DNA of 64,000 nt, from positions 253,089 to 317,088 of the forward strand of contig NZ_CALEJS010000041.1 of assembly GCF_937898475.1 (NCBI RefSeq). Reading direction: 5' to 3'. Source of the stretch: an uncultured Chitinophaga sp. GTDB taxonomy: Bacteria; Bacteroidota; Bacteroidia; Chitinophagales; Chitinophagaceae. Position numbers and translations under genes: made by a program. This document shows positions 44,270 to 52,726 of this stretch, one piece after another (the stretch's first letter is position 1; each line of letters starts with the position of its first letter). The notes under the pieces are model-generated. The model saw nothing but the letters and a program-made list of their open reading frames with translations. It was not told the DNA's origin and did not search any database.

Positions 44270-46363
44270 TTACTTTTCATAAGCGTCCAGTTGTCCCAGC
44301 AGCAATGCCTTGTAATGGGTGAAGCGCACGGCGTTCAGCGCCTGGCCTACCTTACCGGCTAATTCGTACAGGGTGTTCAGTTCATCATTCTGGAAAGTTT
44401 CGTCTTTAAAATAGGTATAACGGCTATCTATAAACGCCTGTATCCGCTGGTGCAGCTCGCCGGTAGTTTCCGGAGAGATCAGCTGGTCGCTGATCAGCCC
44501 CTGCATGGCTCTTTTCAGTTCCCACTCTTCATTGTTGCGCAGGTTGCTCACGGCGTCCTGCACCTGGTCAAGCGTAAGCCCTCCCTGGTAGAAGAGGTCC
44601 AGTGTGCGGTATATTTTATTGATGATCTGCAGGTAAGTATCGTAACGGGTGCTGGTTGCCTGAAACCTGTTGTAATAGTTCATCACAGCATCTTTTTGCT
44701 CGCCGGCATGATGGTAGAAAAAGGCGAAAGCCTGTTTATCTGCCAGTTCCTGGCGCTCTTTTAATTGAGTGATCTCCGCGCTCAGCTGGTTGATGATGGC
44801 ATCACAATCACTGCGGGTGTACTTTACCCCATCGAAATCAAAACTGCTGACGTCTATCTGCTTATCACGGATAGCCTGCAGGATCTCCATATCTCTTTCA
44901 TTATTGGTGATGCCGGATTGCAGCTGACGGTTGTCTTCATTGAACAAAGCTTCAATACTATCGGGCACCGGCGTTTTCACCACTTCGTCCAGGTTCCAGC
45001 TGGTGGCATTGATATACCTGCCGGTATAAAATCCTTTATAAGCCATGGGCAGCTGGTAGGTGTCCTGCTGGGAGGCATGCCAGGTATCGAACTCCTGCGC
45101 GTCGTAATGATGAATATCGGCTTCGAATTTTACGGAGCGGTACAACCTTTCCGTCATTTGTTCCTGCAGGGCTTCCGCATTATCGAACAGGGTCCATGCG
45201 CTGGTAGCATCCGGAAGGGCGTCCATAGCCGCCTGGTCCAGGTTCAGCTTTCTTTCCTCCAGTGTAGGATGGCTGGCCCACTGATCGCGGTAGTTGATGC
45301 GTGAACGTGAGAAGGAGCGGATAAACTGGTAGGATATTTCCGGTAAGCCATCTTTCAGGGGCAGCTCATAATCATCCGCCATAGCGCGGAAAACCGTCAG
45401 CTGGTTGCGGAAAATGTTCCTGGCCACTTTGTTTTCCTTCAGCCAGTCGTTAGCGGTGTTGATGGCAGAAGAATAACATCCGCCCGCCACTTCTACCCTG
45501 CTAAGGGCTGTTACCAGGTTATTACCACCTGCCACGCTGGCGGCGATAACATCTGCATGGAACTCCATTTCCCGGCTAAGGGCCATATAGCTTTTGTTGA
45601 TCAGCTTATACATTCCTTTCAGTATCCACTGGATGCCTTGTGCGATCCTGACGGTAATACCCGCAAATAATGCGAGGTAGCTGTGAATATCTGCCCATGC
45701 CTGGATAAAAGCTGCATAGCCCTGGTTATCATACAGCATGTTATAGATAATACGGTTGGTATTATAGGTAAAGCTGCCCAGCTTCATACTGCGCTGGCTG
45801 AAATGGCCAAATTCGTGGGCCATCACCGCTTTAAACTCGCTGATGTTGATGCTGTTCACCAGTCCAAGTCCTATTTCCAGGTTCTTGCGCACGGGCAGGA
45901 ACATACTCCAGAAGCTGGAATGATAGAATACACAGGCATTCACATCCGGCGAGAGGAAGATCTTTTTAGGAAATGGTGTATTGGTGTCAGTTGTAAGCCG
46001 GCGGATAAATGCAAAGAGCCGGGGCTGTTCTGCTTCCGTGATCTCAATCCTGCCGGGATTATCATCCTTTGACACGGCAAAAACAAATTTCACCAGGAAG
46101 TACAACACGGAAATGCCAACGGCGATTAATCCCCCGCCAAAGATCAGCGTGATCAGTTTTGGAAGATGTATTACAATCCAGACACCTGCGTAACAGCAGC
46201 CGATGGCAAGGCCCACTGCTACCAGGAGCAGCGCAATATAAGTTAGCAGGAAAAGCAGGATGGCAATAATAACCTTGGTCACTTGTTTTCTGAACGCCGG
46301 TGAAGGCATTATCTTCTCAGCATAGATACGTTCGGGCGGTAGCGGGTATAAATAGTCACTCAT
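44270..46363 (-). CDS. Membrane-anchored M48-family metalloprotease
   Basis: 697 residues from the ATG at 46363 (MSDYLYPLPPERIYAEK). Two to three hydrophobic segments occur at about residues 30-105; the zinc site is HEFGH in AVMAHEFGHFSQRS with the downstream Glu in SREMEFHADVIAAS. The C-terminal 350 residues are helical without further motifs. It may perform membrane-protein quality control like HtpX. Convergent with poxB, four bases apart. Confidence 0.88.
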   Translation of the reverse strand: MSDYLYPLPPERIYAEKIMPSPAFRKQVTKVIIAILLFLLTYIALLLVAVGLAIGCCYAGVWIVIHLPKLITLIFGGGLIAVGISVLYFLVKFVFAVSKDDNPGRIEITEAEQPRLFAFIRRLTTDTNTPFPKKIFLSPDVNACVFYHSSFWSMFLPVRKNLEIGLGLVNSINISEFKAVMAHEFGHFSQRSMKLGSFTYNTNRIIYNMLYDNQGYAAFIQAWADIHSYLALFAGITVRIAQGIQWILKGMYKLINKSYMALSREMEFHADVIAASVAGGNNLVTALSRVEVAGGCYSSAINTANDWLKENKVARNIFRNQLTVFRAMADDYELPLKDGLPEISYQFIRSFSRSRINYRDQWASHPTLEERKLNLDQAAMDALPDATSAWTLFDNAEALQEQMTERLYRSVKFEADIHHYDAQEFDTWHASQQDTYQLPMAYKGFYTGRYINATSWNLDEVVKTPVPDSIEALFNEDNRQLQSGITNNERDMEILQAIRDKQIDVSSFDFDGVKYTRSDCDAIINQLSAEITQLKERQELADKQAFAFFYHHAGEQKDAVMNYYNRFQATSTRYDTYLQIINKIYRTLDLFYQGGLTLDQVQDAVSNLRNNEEWELKRAMQGLISDQLISPETTGELHQRIQAFIDSRYTYFKDETFQNDELNTLYELAGKVGQALNAVRFTHYKALLLGQLDAYEK

Positions 46364-46422
46364 GACGGGTACAATGGGTGTTTGGTATAAGGGCACAACA
46401 TAATAAAATAAATTGTAATAAT

Positions 46423-46452
46423 AAAAAACCGCCTTTTGCAACAAAAGGCGGT
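46423..46452 (-). terminator. Rho-independent terminator of the PAP2-like gene
   Basis: ACCGCCTTTT (46428-46437) and AAAAGGCGGT (46443-46452) form a perfect ten-pair stem with a five-base loop; on the minus strand a T-run follows. It ends the transcript of the gene at 46475-47134. Confidence 0.85.
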
Positions 46453-46474
46453 CCTGGTAAGTTTATAACAATCA

Positions 46475-47134
46475 TCAGATAACGGGCTCCCCGGGCGAGG
46501 TGGTTGTTTTGCATTCCGCCCATTTCTTTCCCAGCTGAAAGGCAATGGTAGAGAACAGTGGAGCAAAAACAACATCCGTAGTATAATGCACGTGCTGCAC
46601 CAGCAGCAGGATGCCTACAGCCAGGGTGCAGCAACCAGCCAGGTACTTATCCACCTTCTTTTCGACACAGAGATAGATCAGGAACAGCAGGGAAGTATGG
46701 CCGGAATAAAAGAGGTCTTTACTGATGGCATGCCCGCCGTAAAATATGTCTGTCAGCGGGTCAGTCATCCCGATCATGTTCAGGGGAGGCCCCAGCGGCA
46801 CCAGGTAAATGGTAAGGCAGCGGGTAGCGGTGATCAGCACATAGGCGATCAGGAATCGCAGGAACAGTTGTGGTTTGGCGATCATCCTTATGGTGAACAG
46901 GAAGATCATCCCCCAGATCAGGATCATGATGGGGACAGAAACATCCTTCGCAGGAATGGCGGCTAATACCCAGTCGTTTAAAACAGTGCCGTCGCGGTTC
47001 TCAATGTACAGGAAGAAGCTGGGCAGCATGAGGAAAATCGACACCAGTATGGTCATCCCTGCTATCAGCTTCAGCTTAAAACCGGCATTTTCCCAGGAAA
47101 GCTGCCAGTTTCTCTTTAATGTGTGCACACTCAT
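46475..47134 (-). CDS. PAP2-superfamily C / sphingomyelin-synthase-like membrane protein
   Basis: 219 residues with about six membrane helices. Phosphatase-like residues occur in TRCLTIYLVPLGPP, LFYSGHTSLLF and the final HYTTDV, matching the PAP2_C group that includes sphingomyelin synthases, where His-His-Asp act in transfer. In Bacteroidota, which make sphingolipids, it could transfer a head group to ceramide or dephosphorylate a lipid. Single gene with its own terminator. Confidence 0.75.
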   Translation of the reverse strand: MSVHTLKRNWQLSWENAGFKLKLIAGMTILVSIFLMLPSFFLYIENRDGTVLNDWVLAAIPAKDVSVPIMILIWGMIFLFTIRMIAKPQLFLRFLIAYVLITATRCLTIYLVPLGPPLNMIGMTDPLTDIFYGGHAISKDLFYSGHTSLLFLIYLCVEKKVDKYLAGCCTLAVGILLLVQHVHYTTDVVFAPLFSTIAFQLGKKWAECKTTTSPGEPVI

Positions 47135-47218
47135 CAGTGTCTAAATCTAACTTATGAAGCGTAATTTTAATATAAATATGTTATATAAACAAATTGTTAA
47201 GGATAAAAGGTACAGGCA

Positions 47219-47596
47219 TCAGGCATAGAAATCGATCAGGGCGCCAAAATAGGCTTCCTGCCAGCCGGCTACCATATCCTGGTAGGCTTCTTCGGGAATG
47301 TTGGTATGTTTAAGTTCTGCAGATGTGCCTTTTTTATCGGGATGCAGGATAATGGTGACAATGGAGGGCGTTTCCTGGTCGCCGAAATACCATTCCTGCA
47401 CGATCTTCCTGCCTTCTTCAAATTCAAGGTTACGACCCGCGATGCTGCCTTCCCAGAGCGAGAATTCCTCACCGGGAGTGGTGGACATCTCGGCGGGTTC
47501 GCCGGACCATAACTGTATGGTGGCAGGGTTGGTCAGCGCCGCATATACCTCTTCCGGAGGTGCGGGGATCGTAAAGTGTTTCTTAAAATCCTTCAT
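47219..47596 (-). CDS. SRPBCC/AHSA1-domain protein
   Basis: 125 residues of the START-like AHSA1 type: FTIPAPPEEVYAALTNPATIQLWSGEPAEMS at the N-terminus, WEGSIAGRNLEFEEGRKIVQEW in the middle, and the long C-terminal helix (MVAGWQEAYFGALIDFYA). The fold forms a hydrophobic cavity; ligand unknown. 31 bases downstream of an SDR gene end on the same strand. Confidence 0.88.
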   Translation of the reverse strand: MKDFKKHFTIPAPPEEVYAALTNPATIQLWSGEPAEMSTTPGEEFSLWEGSIAGRNLEFEEGRKIVQEWYFGDQETPSIVTIILHPDKKGTSAELKHTNIPEEAYQDMVAGWQEAYFGALIDFYA

Positions 47597-47627
47597 GATC
47601 CGGCAAAGGTATTCAAATTAATGGGCA

Positions 47628-48407
47628 TTATATCACCTGCAGGTGCGGCCGTATCTGTACATTGACTACATCGCAGCGGGCTGGCTGGGAGATAGTATAG
47701 AGTACACAGGCGGCAATATCTTCTGCGGTGAGCATTTCCATCTTCTCCGCTTTTTCGCGCTGCTGATCTGGCGGAGTTGCGGCCTGCATATCGGTGCCTA
47801 CTGCTCCCGGTTCTATCAGTGTTACTTTAATGCCCAGCTCATTCACCTCCTTGCGCAGCGCTTCTGAAAAGCCCTGGATAGCTGCTTTGGTAGCCACGTA
47901 CACGGAGCTGTTCTTTTCCCTTACGTCTGCACTCATGGAGCCGATGTTCACAATATGGCCGCCGCCAGCGGCCTTCATGCGCTGCACTGCCTCGTGCGCA
48001 CAGGCCATGTAACCCAGCAGGTTGGTGTTTACGATATATTGCCAGTCTTCATACTTACCGTCCATAATACTCTGGTAAGCCAGTGCTGCGTTGTTAATGA
48101 GGATATCCAGCCCCCCAAGCCGGCTGTCTACCGCTGCAAACACTTTCTCCAGATCTTCCTTCCGGGCGCTGTCTGCTGTCAGTCCGTGTATCTCTGCCTG
48201 CCCGTTTTCCTGCCTGCAGGATTGCAGGGTATCTTCCAGCTCCTGTTCATGGCGGCCAAAGATCAGTACCCTTGCGCCACGGGCGGCCAGTAATAATGCA
48301 GTGGCACGGCCGATACCTGTAGTACCGCCGGTAATGAGCACTGTTTTTCCATTCACATCTACCGGTTCATACACCGGCGCTTCGGCAGTTCTGTAGGATG
48401 ATGTCAT
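47628..48407 (-). CDS. Short-chain dehydrogenase/reductase
   Basis: 259 residues, classical SDR: TGGTTGIGRA cofactor motif, NNAALAYQ, NIGSMS with the catalytic Ser, and YVATKAA with Tyr-Lys. Resembles YdfG/serine-3-dehydrogenase-like members with a conserved PGAVGTDM block. It uses NAD(P) on a small alcohol or carbonyl. Starts six bases after the stop of the unknown 760-residue gene, so the two are co-transcribed. Confidence 0.87.
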   Translation of the reverse strand: MTSSYRTAEAPVYEPVDVNGKTVLITGGTTGIGRATALLLAARGARVLIFGRHEQELEDTLQSCRQENGQAEIHGLTADSARKEDLEKVFAAVDSRLGGLDILINNAALAYQSIMDGKYEDWQYIVNTNLLGYMACAHEAVQRMKAAGGGHIVNIGSMSADVREKNSSVYVATKAAIQGFSEALRKEVNELGIKVTLIEPGAVGTDMQAATPPDQQREKAEKMEMLTAEDIAACVLYTISQPARCDVVNVQIRPHLQVI

Positions 48408-48413
48408 GCGTTG

Positions 48414-50696
48414 TTATTTTAGATCGTCAGTAATAGCCTGCTTTTTACGTGTTATTGTTTTGTTCGTTGCTTTACGGCGGGCTGTTTTTTCTCCCCATTG
48501 TATGATTACGTTCTCTCCACCGGCAAGCTCGTATTCCATATACCCATCGGGATGCTGCCGTCCTTCTATGGCCGTCTGTCCACCCGTTACGGAAAAAGCC
48601 GGGAGCGGCTTATCTTCCTGAGGCAGGAGCACCATGCGGCAACGGCCCATCTCATTCCCTATGACCGAAAAATGGACGGTGTTATCTTTCTTAACGGAAA
48701 AACCGGTGACCGGGTAATCTATGAACATCATAAAATGTCCCGGTACGGCGTGATAGTGGCGTGGAACAATGCCGAACGCCAGCCCGGCGCCATATACTTC
48801 CTGACCCACCTGGCCTGGCTGCTTCCATCCGTCATACATATCTTCCAGTGGTATCCAGAGGTTGGGATCCAGTTCGCCGGTCTTTGGCTGTTCTGTCAGG
48901 ATCTCCTTTGGCAGCAAAGGCGGATAATAGTAGACGCCCTTGTTGAGAATGTGCCTGATAAATTCCGTCATCAGCAACACCGCGCCGGGCAGCAGATCCC
49001 CCCCTTCTGCATGATGGAGGTAATCATGGAAAGCCGCAAACCCTTCCTGTTCCTCGTATACGGCCGTGTAAGGCGCACCGGCCAGTGGAAACAGCGCAAA
49101 GAAAGTTGGATAATGCTTACCATAACCGTAGTTGCAATCCCACAGCCAGAAATGTTTAAAAACATTTGCCAGGCACAGGTAACTCAGGTCCAAATGAAAT
49201 TTATTCTTTGTAAGCTTCCACAAGCGCAGCATGGCGCCTGCGGAAAAGGCCGTATTGTTAGCCTGGTAGAACAGGGTAAAGCCGGTTCCCTGCAGGGCTT
49301 TGGCAGCCTTCTTTGCCTCATCCAGGTAGCGTTTTTCGCCTGTAAGATCATAGGCCTGCAGCATCACATGCGCATACAGCCCGGGTACATCTTTCTCTCC
49401 GCCTTTGCCTGGCGCTGTTTCTTCCTTTATTACTTCCAGCGTGTCCAGGTTGTAGAACACCGGCCATTGGTATTTAAAATGACGGGCCACTTTTATCACA
49501 TACTCCATGGAGTCAAGAAAGAGTTTTTTCGCCATCTTATCTCCCGCCAGCGCCATTCGTGAAAGATTCAGCAAAGGGTGATGCAGGTACCAGGAGTCCA
49601 TCACACGCGGCTTTTTATGTTCTTCCTGTCCGTTCAGCTTAGTTTCCACAGCCGGCAACCAGCGCGCTATACAATTGATCCGTTCATCATAGAAAGCCGG
49701 CAGGCCCTGTTTGATATAGCTGATCATAGGTATTTCGCTATTGCTCCATCGCTCATATTCCATCATAGGTAGTAATACCGCCAGTTGCACCATGATCTCA
49801 GGCGGCGTAGCATAGTCGCACACGTAGGCATTAAGATAGGGTTTACCTTGTGCCTGCGTCCAGCAACCGGGGCTGTATTGCAGATCATTCAATGTTTTGT
49901 CTATTATCTCCAGCCAGGGTTGATATTTTGTAGCAGGTTGCGGGAAATGCACATATACATCCGCCAGCAGTGTTATGAACTGCCTGGCTGCCTCCAGCTC
50001 GTTTGCAGGAACGGTCGTATCGCATAGTAAAAAAACATCTGAGATAGTATATTCCTTGCCTGCTTCCAGCGGTTTTTCCGGGGAGGGTGGCAATGCGAAA
50101 CCAAGCTCCGGCCAGGTGCCGCCAACCGAGTCTGCTACGGAGGTGTTTGTCTGCTCACAATAATCGCTGAGCGCGGTGAGATTTTGCAGGTAGAGAAAAG
50201 CACCTGATCGTGGTTTTTTTAAGCTTGCATATAACACACCGGAGCGGGGGCCTTCCTGCTGCAACTGCACTTCACCCTGCGGCAGCGCGCTGTCTCCCTC
50301 CTTTCCCAGCACTACCAGGTCGCGTGGCCAGAAAGGAATGGTGAGCATTTCGCCCGGCGTTAAGGTAGTAGTGCAGCGCAGCAGCGGCTTGTCTGCCGAC
50401 GGGAACCGCACTTTTACCTGGTAAATGCCGATGATGGAGCTGAATGAAAGCTGTACTTCGTTATCCTGCTCCTTCATCTGCTTCAGTTTTAATCCACCTT
50501 CCGGTACAAAGGCCGTTCTTACAGCGATACGATTGCCGTTGGGCCAGGTGATGATCACCCAGCATCCATTTCCGGTATTATATGCGTAATAACTGAAGCC
50601 TGCAATTTTCCGCTGGAAGACCGGGGCCTGTCCATTAGCCGAAAAAGTTGCCCTGACCGCAGTGAACCAGGGAGACACTCCTGTTTCCTTCTTCAT
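48414..50696 (-). CDS. Unknown large protein with alpha/alpha-toroid-like region
   Basis: 760 residues from the ATG at 50696; upstream ATG codons add a tail without protein character. I do not recognise a named family. The first 260 residues are strand-rich. From about 290 to 620 there are repeated helical pairs with aromatic and acidic residues (YSPGCWTQAQGKPYLNAY, DSWYLHHPLLNLSRMAL, PGLYAHVMLQAYDLTGEKRYLDEAKKAAKAL, FYQANNTAFSAGAMLRLWKLT), the look of a glycoside-hydrolase-like (alpha/alpha)6 barrel. The C-terminus is strand-rich then very basic. No signal peptide. A carbohydrate- or polymer-active role is inferred only from shape. It shares a divergent promoter gap with the Mn catalase. Confidence 0.6.
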   Translation of the reverse strand: MKKETGVSPWFTAVRATFSANGQAPVFQRKIAGFSYYAYNTGNGCWVIITWPNGNRIAVRTAFVPEGGLKLKQMKEQDNEVQLSFSSIIGIYQVKVRFPSADKPLLRCTTTLTPGEMLTIPFWPRDLVVLGKEGDSALPQGEVQLQQEGPRSGVLYASLKKPRSGAFLYLQNLTALSDYCEQTNTSVADSVGGTWPELGFALPPSPEKPLEAGKEYTISDVFLLCDTTVPANELEAARQFITLLADVYVHFPQPATKYQPWLEIIDKTLNDLQYSPGCWTQAQGKPYLNAYVCDYATPPEIMVQLAVLLPMMEYERWSNSEIPMISYIKQGLPAFYDERINCIARWLPAVETKLNGQEEHKKPRVMDSWYLHHPLLNLSRMALAGDKMAKKLFLDSMEYVIKVARHFKYQWPVFYNLDTLEVIKEETAPGKGGEKDVPGLYAHVMLQAYDLTGEKRYLDEAKKAAKALQGTGFTLFYQANNTAFSAGAMLRLWKLTKNKFHLDLSYLCLANVFKHFWLWDCNYGYGKHYPTFFALFPLAGAPYTAVYEEQEGFAAFHDYLHHAEGGDLLPGAVLLMTEFIRHILNKGVYYYPPLLPKEILTEQPKTGELDPNLWIPLEDMYDGWKQPGQVGQEVYGAGLAFGIVPRHYHAVPGHFMMFIDYPVTGFSVKKDNTVHFSVIGNEMGRCRMVLLPQEDKPLPAFSVTGGQTAIEGRQHPDGYMEYELAGGENVIIQWGEKTARRKATNKTITRKKQAITDDLK

Positions 50697-50814
50697 AAAA
50701 GTTATATAAGTATAATAGGGTATTGCATATTGTAAGATATGTGCAGTAAAAAGGATGCCAGTCCGGATAATCATTTATCTGCGACACAGAATGCGCATTG
50801 CACAGCTGTCGGGA

Positions 50815-50830
50815 GTAGAGATATCTCTAC
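50815..50830. promoter_or_regulatory. Perfect 16-bp palindrome in a divergent promoter gap
   Basis: GTAGAGATATCTCTAC is a perfect palindrome about 114 bases before the Mn catalase start and about 119 bases before the divergent unknown gene. It is a candidate operator serving both. Confidence 0.4.
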
Positions 50831-50943
50831 ATAGCAGCGTAGTTTTATCTCGGCCACTGCCACACCCTGCTCTGCACCTATGGCATGGACCGCTTTTTGA
50901 TCATCATCAGTTTTTATTCAATTGCCCATCAAAACCATTTTTT

Positions 50944-51945
50944 ATGTTCTATCACGTAAAAGAATTACAGTTCAATGCACGGGTTTCAAAGCCCGACCCT
51001 GCATTTGCCACCTTGCTGCTGGAACAGTTCGGCGGTGCAAATGGCGAACTGGCGGCAGCTATGCGTTATTTCACACAAGCATTTGCAGCACGTCATCCGT
51101 TTCCGGATAAGTACGATCTGCTGATGGATATCGCTACGGAAGAATTCAGTCACCTGGAGATCGTTGGCGCTACCATCCAGATGTTACTGCAAGGCATTAA
51201 CGGCGACCTGAAGAATGCGGCAGAAAATTCAGAGATCATGCAATTGCTGAATGGCAAAGCTGCAAAAGAAAACTTCATTCACCAGGCGATGATTGCCCCG
51301 CAGATCCTGACCTCTACAGGTGGTGGCCCGGCTATTACCAACAGCCAGGGTGTTCCCTGGACGGCAGCCTACATCAATGGTGACTGCAACGGCGATCTGA
51401 CCACAGACCTGCGCTCTGATATTGCTGCAGAGTCGAGGGCCAAGATCACCTATGAATACCTGCTGCAGTTTACCGATGACCCTGATGTAAAGGAAACACT
51501 GAATTTCCTGATGACGCGTGAAGTGGCGCATTTCCAGATGTTCCAGGCAGCGCTTGACACGATCCAGCCCAACTTCCCTCCGGGCGTACTGCAAAGCGAT
51601 CCGCGTTACAGCAACCTGTACTTCAACATGTCTAACGGTTCTGCGATCCGCGGTCCGTGGAATGAAGGAGAAAGCAGCATGCTGGGTGAAAACTGGCAGT
51701 ATATTGAAGATCCGGTAAAACATGTACTGGAAACTAACGGGCTGATGACGCAGCAACCAGAGGGTACAGAAAGAACATTACAGGGCGTAGCAGAGCTGGA
51801 TCAGCAGCTAAGTGAAGAAAGAAGCAACGAGATCAATATGGCCGTGCCTATTGGCGAGCAGCACTGGAGCATGTCTGCCGCAGAGCACGCAGATGATACA
51901 AAAAGAACACATGCAAGAAGCACCCGTAAAACAAAAGGTAAATAA
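50944..51945 (+). CDS. Manganese catalase
   Basis: 333 residues from the ATG at 50944 (MFYHVKELQFNARV), the normal start of the family. The ferritin-like four-helix bundle holds the Mn2 ligands in GELAAAMRYF, ATEEFSHLEIV, AESRAKITYEYL and TREVAHFQMF. It disproportionates hydrogen peroxide without haem. The C-terminal 70 residues are family-typical and end in a basic tail. Its last 35 bases overlap the DsbA-like gene in another frame, which couples their translation. Confidence 0.93.
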   Translation: MFYHVKELQFNARVSKPDPAFATLLLEQFGGANGELAAAMRYFTQAFAARHPFPDKYDLLMDIATEEFSHLEIVGATIQMLLQGINGDLKNAAENSEIMQLLNGKAAKENFIHQAMIAPQILTSTGGGPAITNSQGVPWTAAYINGDCNGDLTTDLRSDIAAESRAKITYEYLLQFTDDPDVKETLNFLMTREVAHFQMFQAALDTIQPNFPPGVLQSDPRYSNLYFNMSNGSAIRGPWNEGESSMLGENWQYIEDPVKHVLETNGLMTQQPEGTERTLQGVAELDQQLSEERSNEINMAVPIGEQHWSMSAAEHADDTKRTHARSTRKTKGK

Positions 51946-52606
51946 GAAACAGGCCAGTCAAGTGCAAAGCGGGCAACTGGAAGTAGTTTACTATACAGAC
52001 CCGCTTTGCTGTTGGAGCTGGGCCTTTGAGCCAGCCTGGCAGCAGTTGCTGCAGGAGTACCAGGGACGTATTTCATGGAGGTATTGCATGGGCGGTTTAC
52101 TGGCAGAGTGGCGCGCCTATCATGATACCATGAATGCCGTCAGCAAGCCGGTACAGATGGGGCCACTGTGGATGCAGGCCAGCCAGGTATCCGGGCAACC
52201 GATGAACGACCGTATCTGGTTCCTTGATCCGCCGGCTTCCTCCTACCCTGCCTGCCTGGCTGTTAAATGCGCCGGCATGCAATCTGAGCAGGCCGCGCAC
52301 TTATACCTCTATGCATTGAGAGCTGCCATTATGAAAGATGGAAAGAACATTGCAAAAAAGGCGGTGTTGCTGGAAACCGCTGCTGCGTTAACCGCGGAGC
52401 ATCCCGGGTGCCTGGATCTAAAGCAGTTTGAAGCAGACCTTGGCAGCGAACAGGCCATGCAGCTGTTGAAACAGGATCTGCAGGAAGTAAGCTACCGAAA
52501 CATTAACCGCCTACCCACCCTGGTAGTAAAACAGGGCGAACGCCGTGTAGTGATCACGGGGTATCGTCCTTTTGAAGTTTTGAAAGACGTGATTTCACAG
52601 ATGTAA
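51911..52606 (+). CDS. DsbA/FrnE-like thioredoxin-fold protein with CxxS-type site
   Basis: 231 residues from ATG 51911; ATG 51893 is an alternative. A DSBA-like fold: VYYTDPLCCWSWAFEP strand-loop-helix, an inserted helical domain, and the cis-proline region RLPTLVV before GYRPFEVL. Where related proteins have CxxC, this one reads C-C-W-S, so the second redox Cys is Ser and a monothiol or glutathione-type mechanism is more likely than disulfide formation. No signal peptide, so cytoplasmic. Overlap with the Mn catalase suggests a shared peroxide-response role. Confidence 0.8.
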   Translation: MQEAPVKQKVNKKQASQVQSGQLEVVYYTDPLCCWSWAFEPAWQQLLQEYQGRISWRYCMGGLLAEWRAYHDTMNAVSKPVQMGPLWMQASQVSGQPMNDRIWFLDPPASSYPACLAVKCAGMQSEQAAHLYLYALRAAIMKDGKNIAKKAVLLETAAALTAEHPGCLDLKQFEADLGSEQAMQLLKQDLQEVSYRNINRLPTLVVKQGERRVVITGYRPFEVLKDVISQM

Positions 52607-52613
52607 AAAGTTT

Positions 52614-52691
52614 GAAGGTTTGAGCGTTTAAAAGTTTGAAGGTGTCTGGCAGTGGAAGCAGCCTTTCAAACTTTTAAACATTCAAACCTTC
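52614..52691. repeat. GTTTGA-type hairpin between convergent genes
   Basis: Arms 52614-52642 and 52662-52691 pair almost perfectly over 29-30 bases. Positioned between the DsbA-like and subtilase 3' ends, it can end both transcripts. Confidence 0.75.
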
Positions 52692-52726
52692 AGATTTAAT
52701 AACGTTATTGCAAGCGTCTTAATGCG

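Noticed and set aside
48498..49562. 354-codon plus-strand frame inside the 760-residue unknown gene
   Set aside because: Rich in His/Gln/Arg as expected for antisense; the minus-strand frame is much longer and co-directional with its neighbour.
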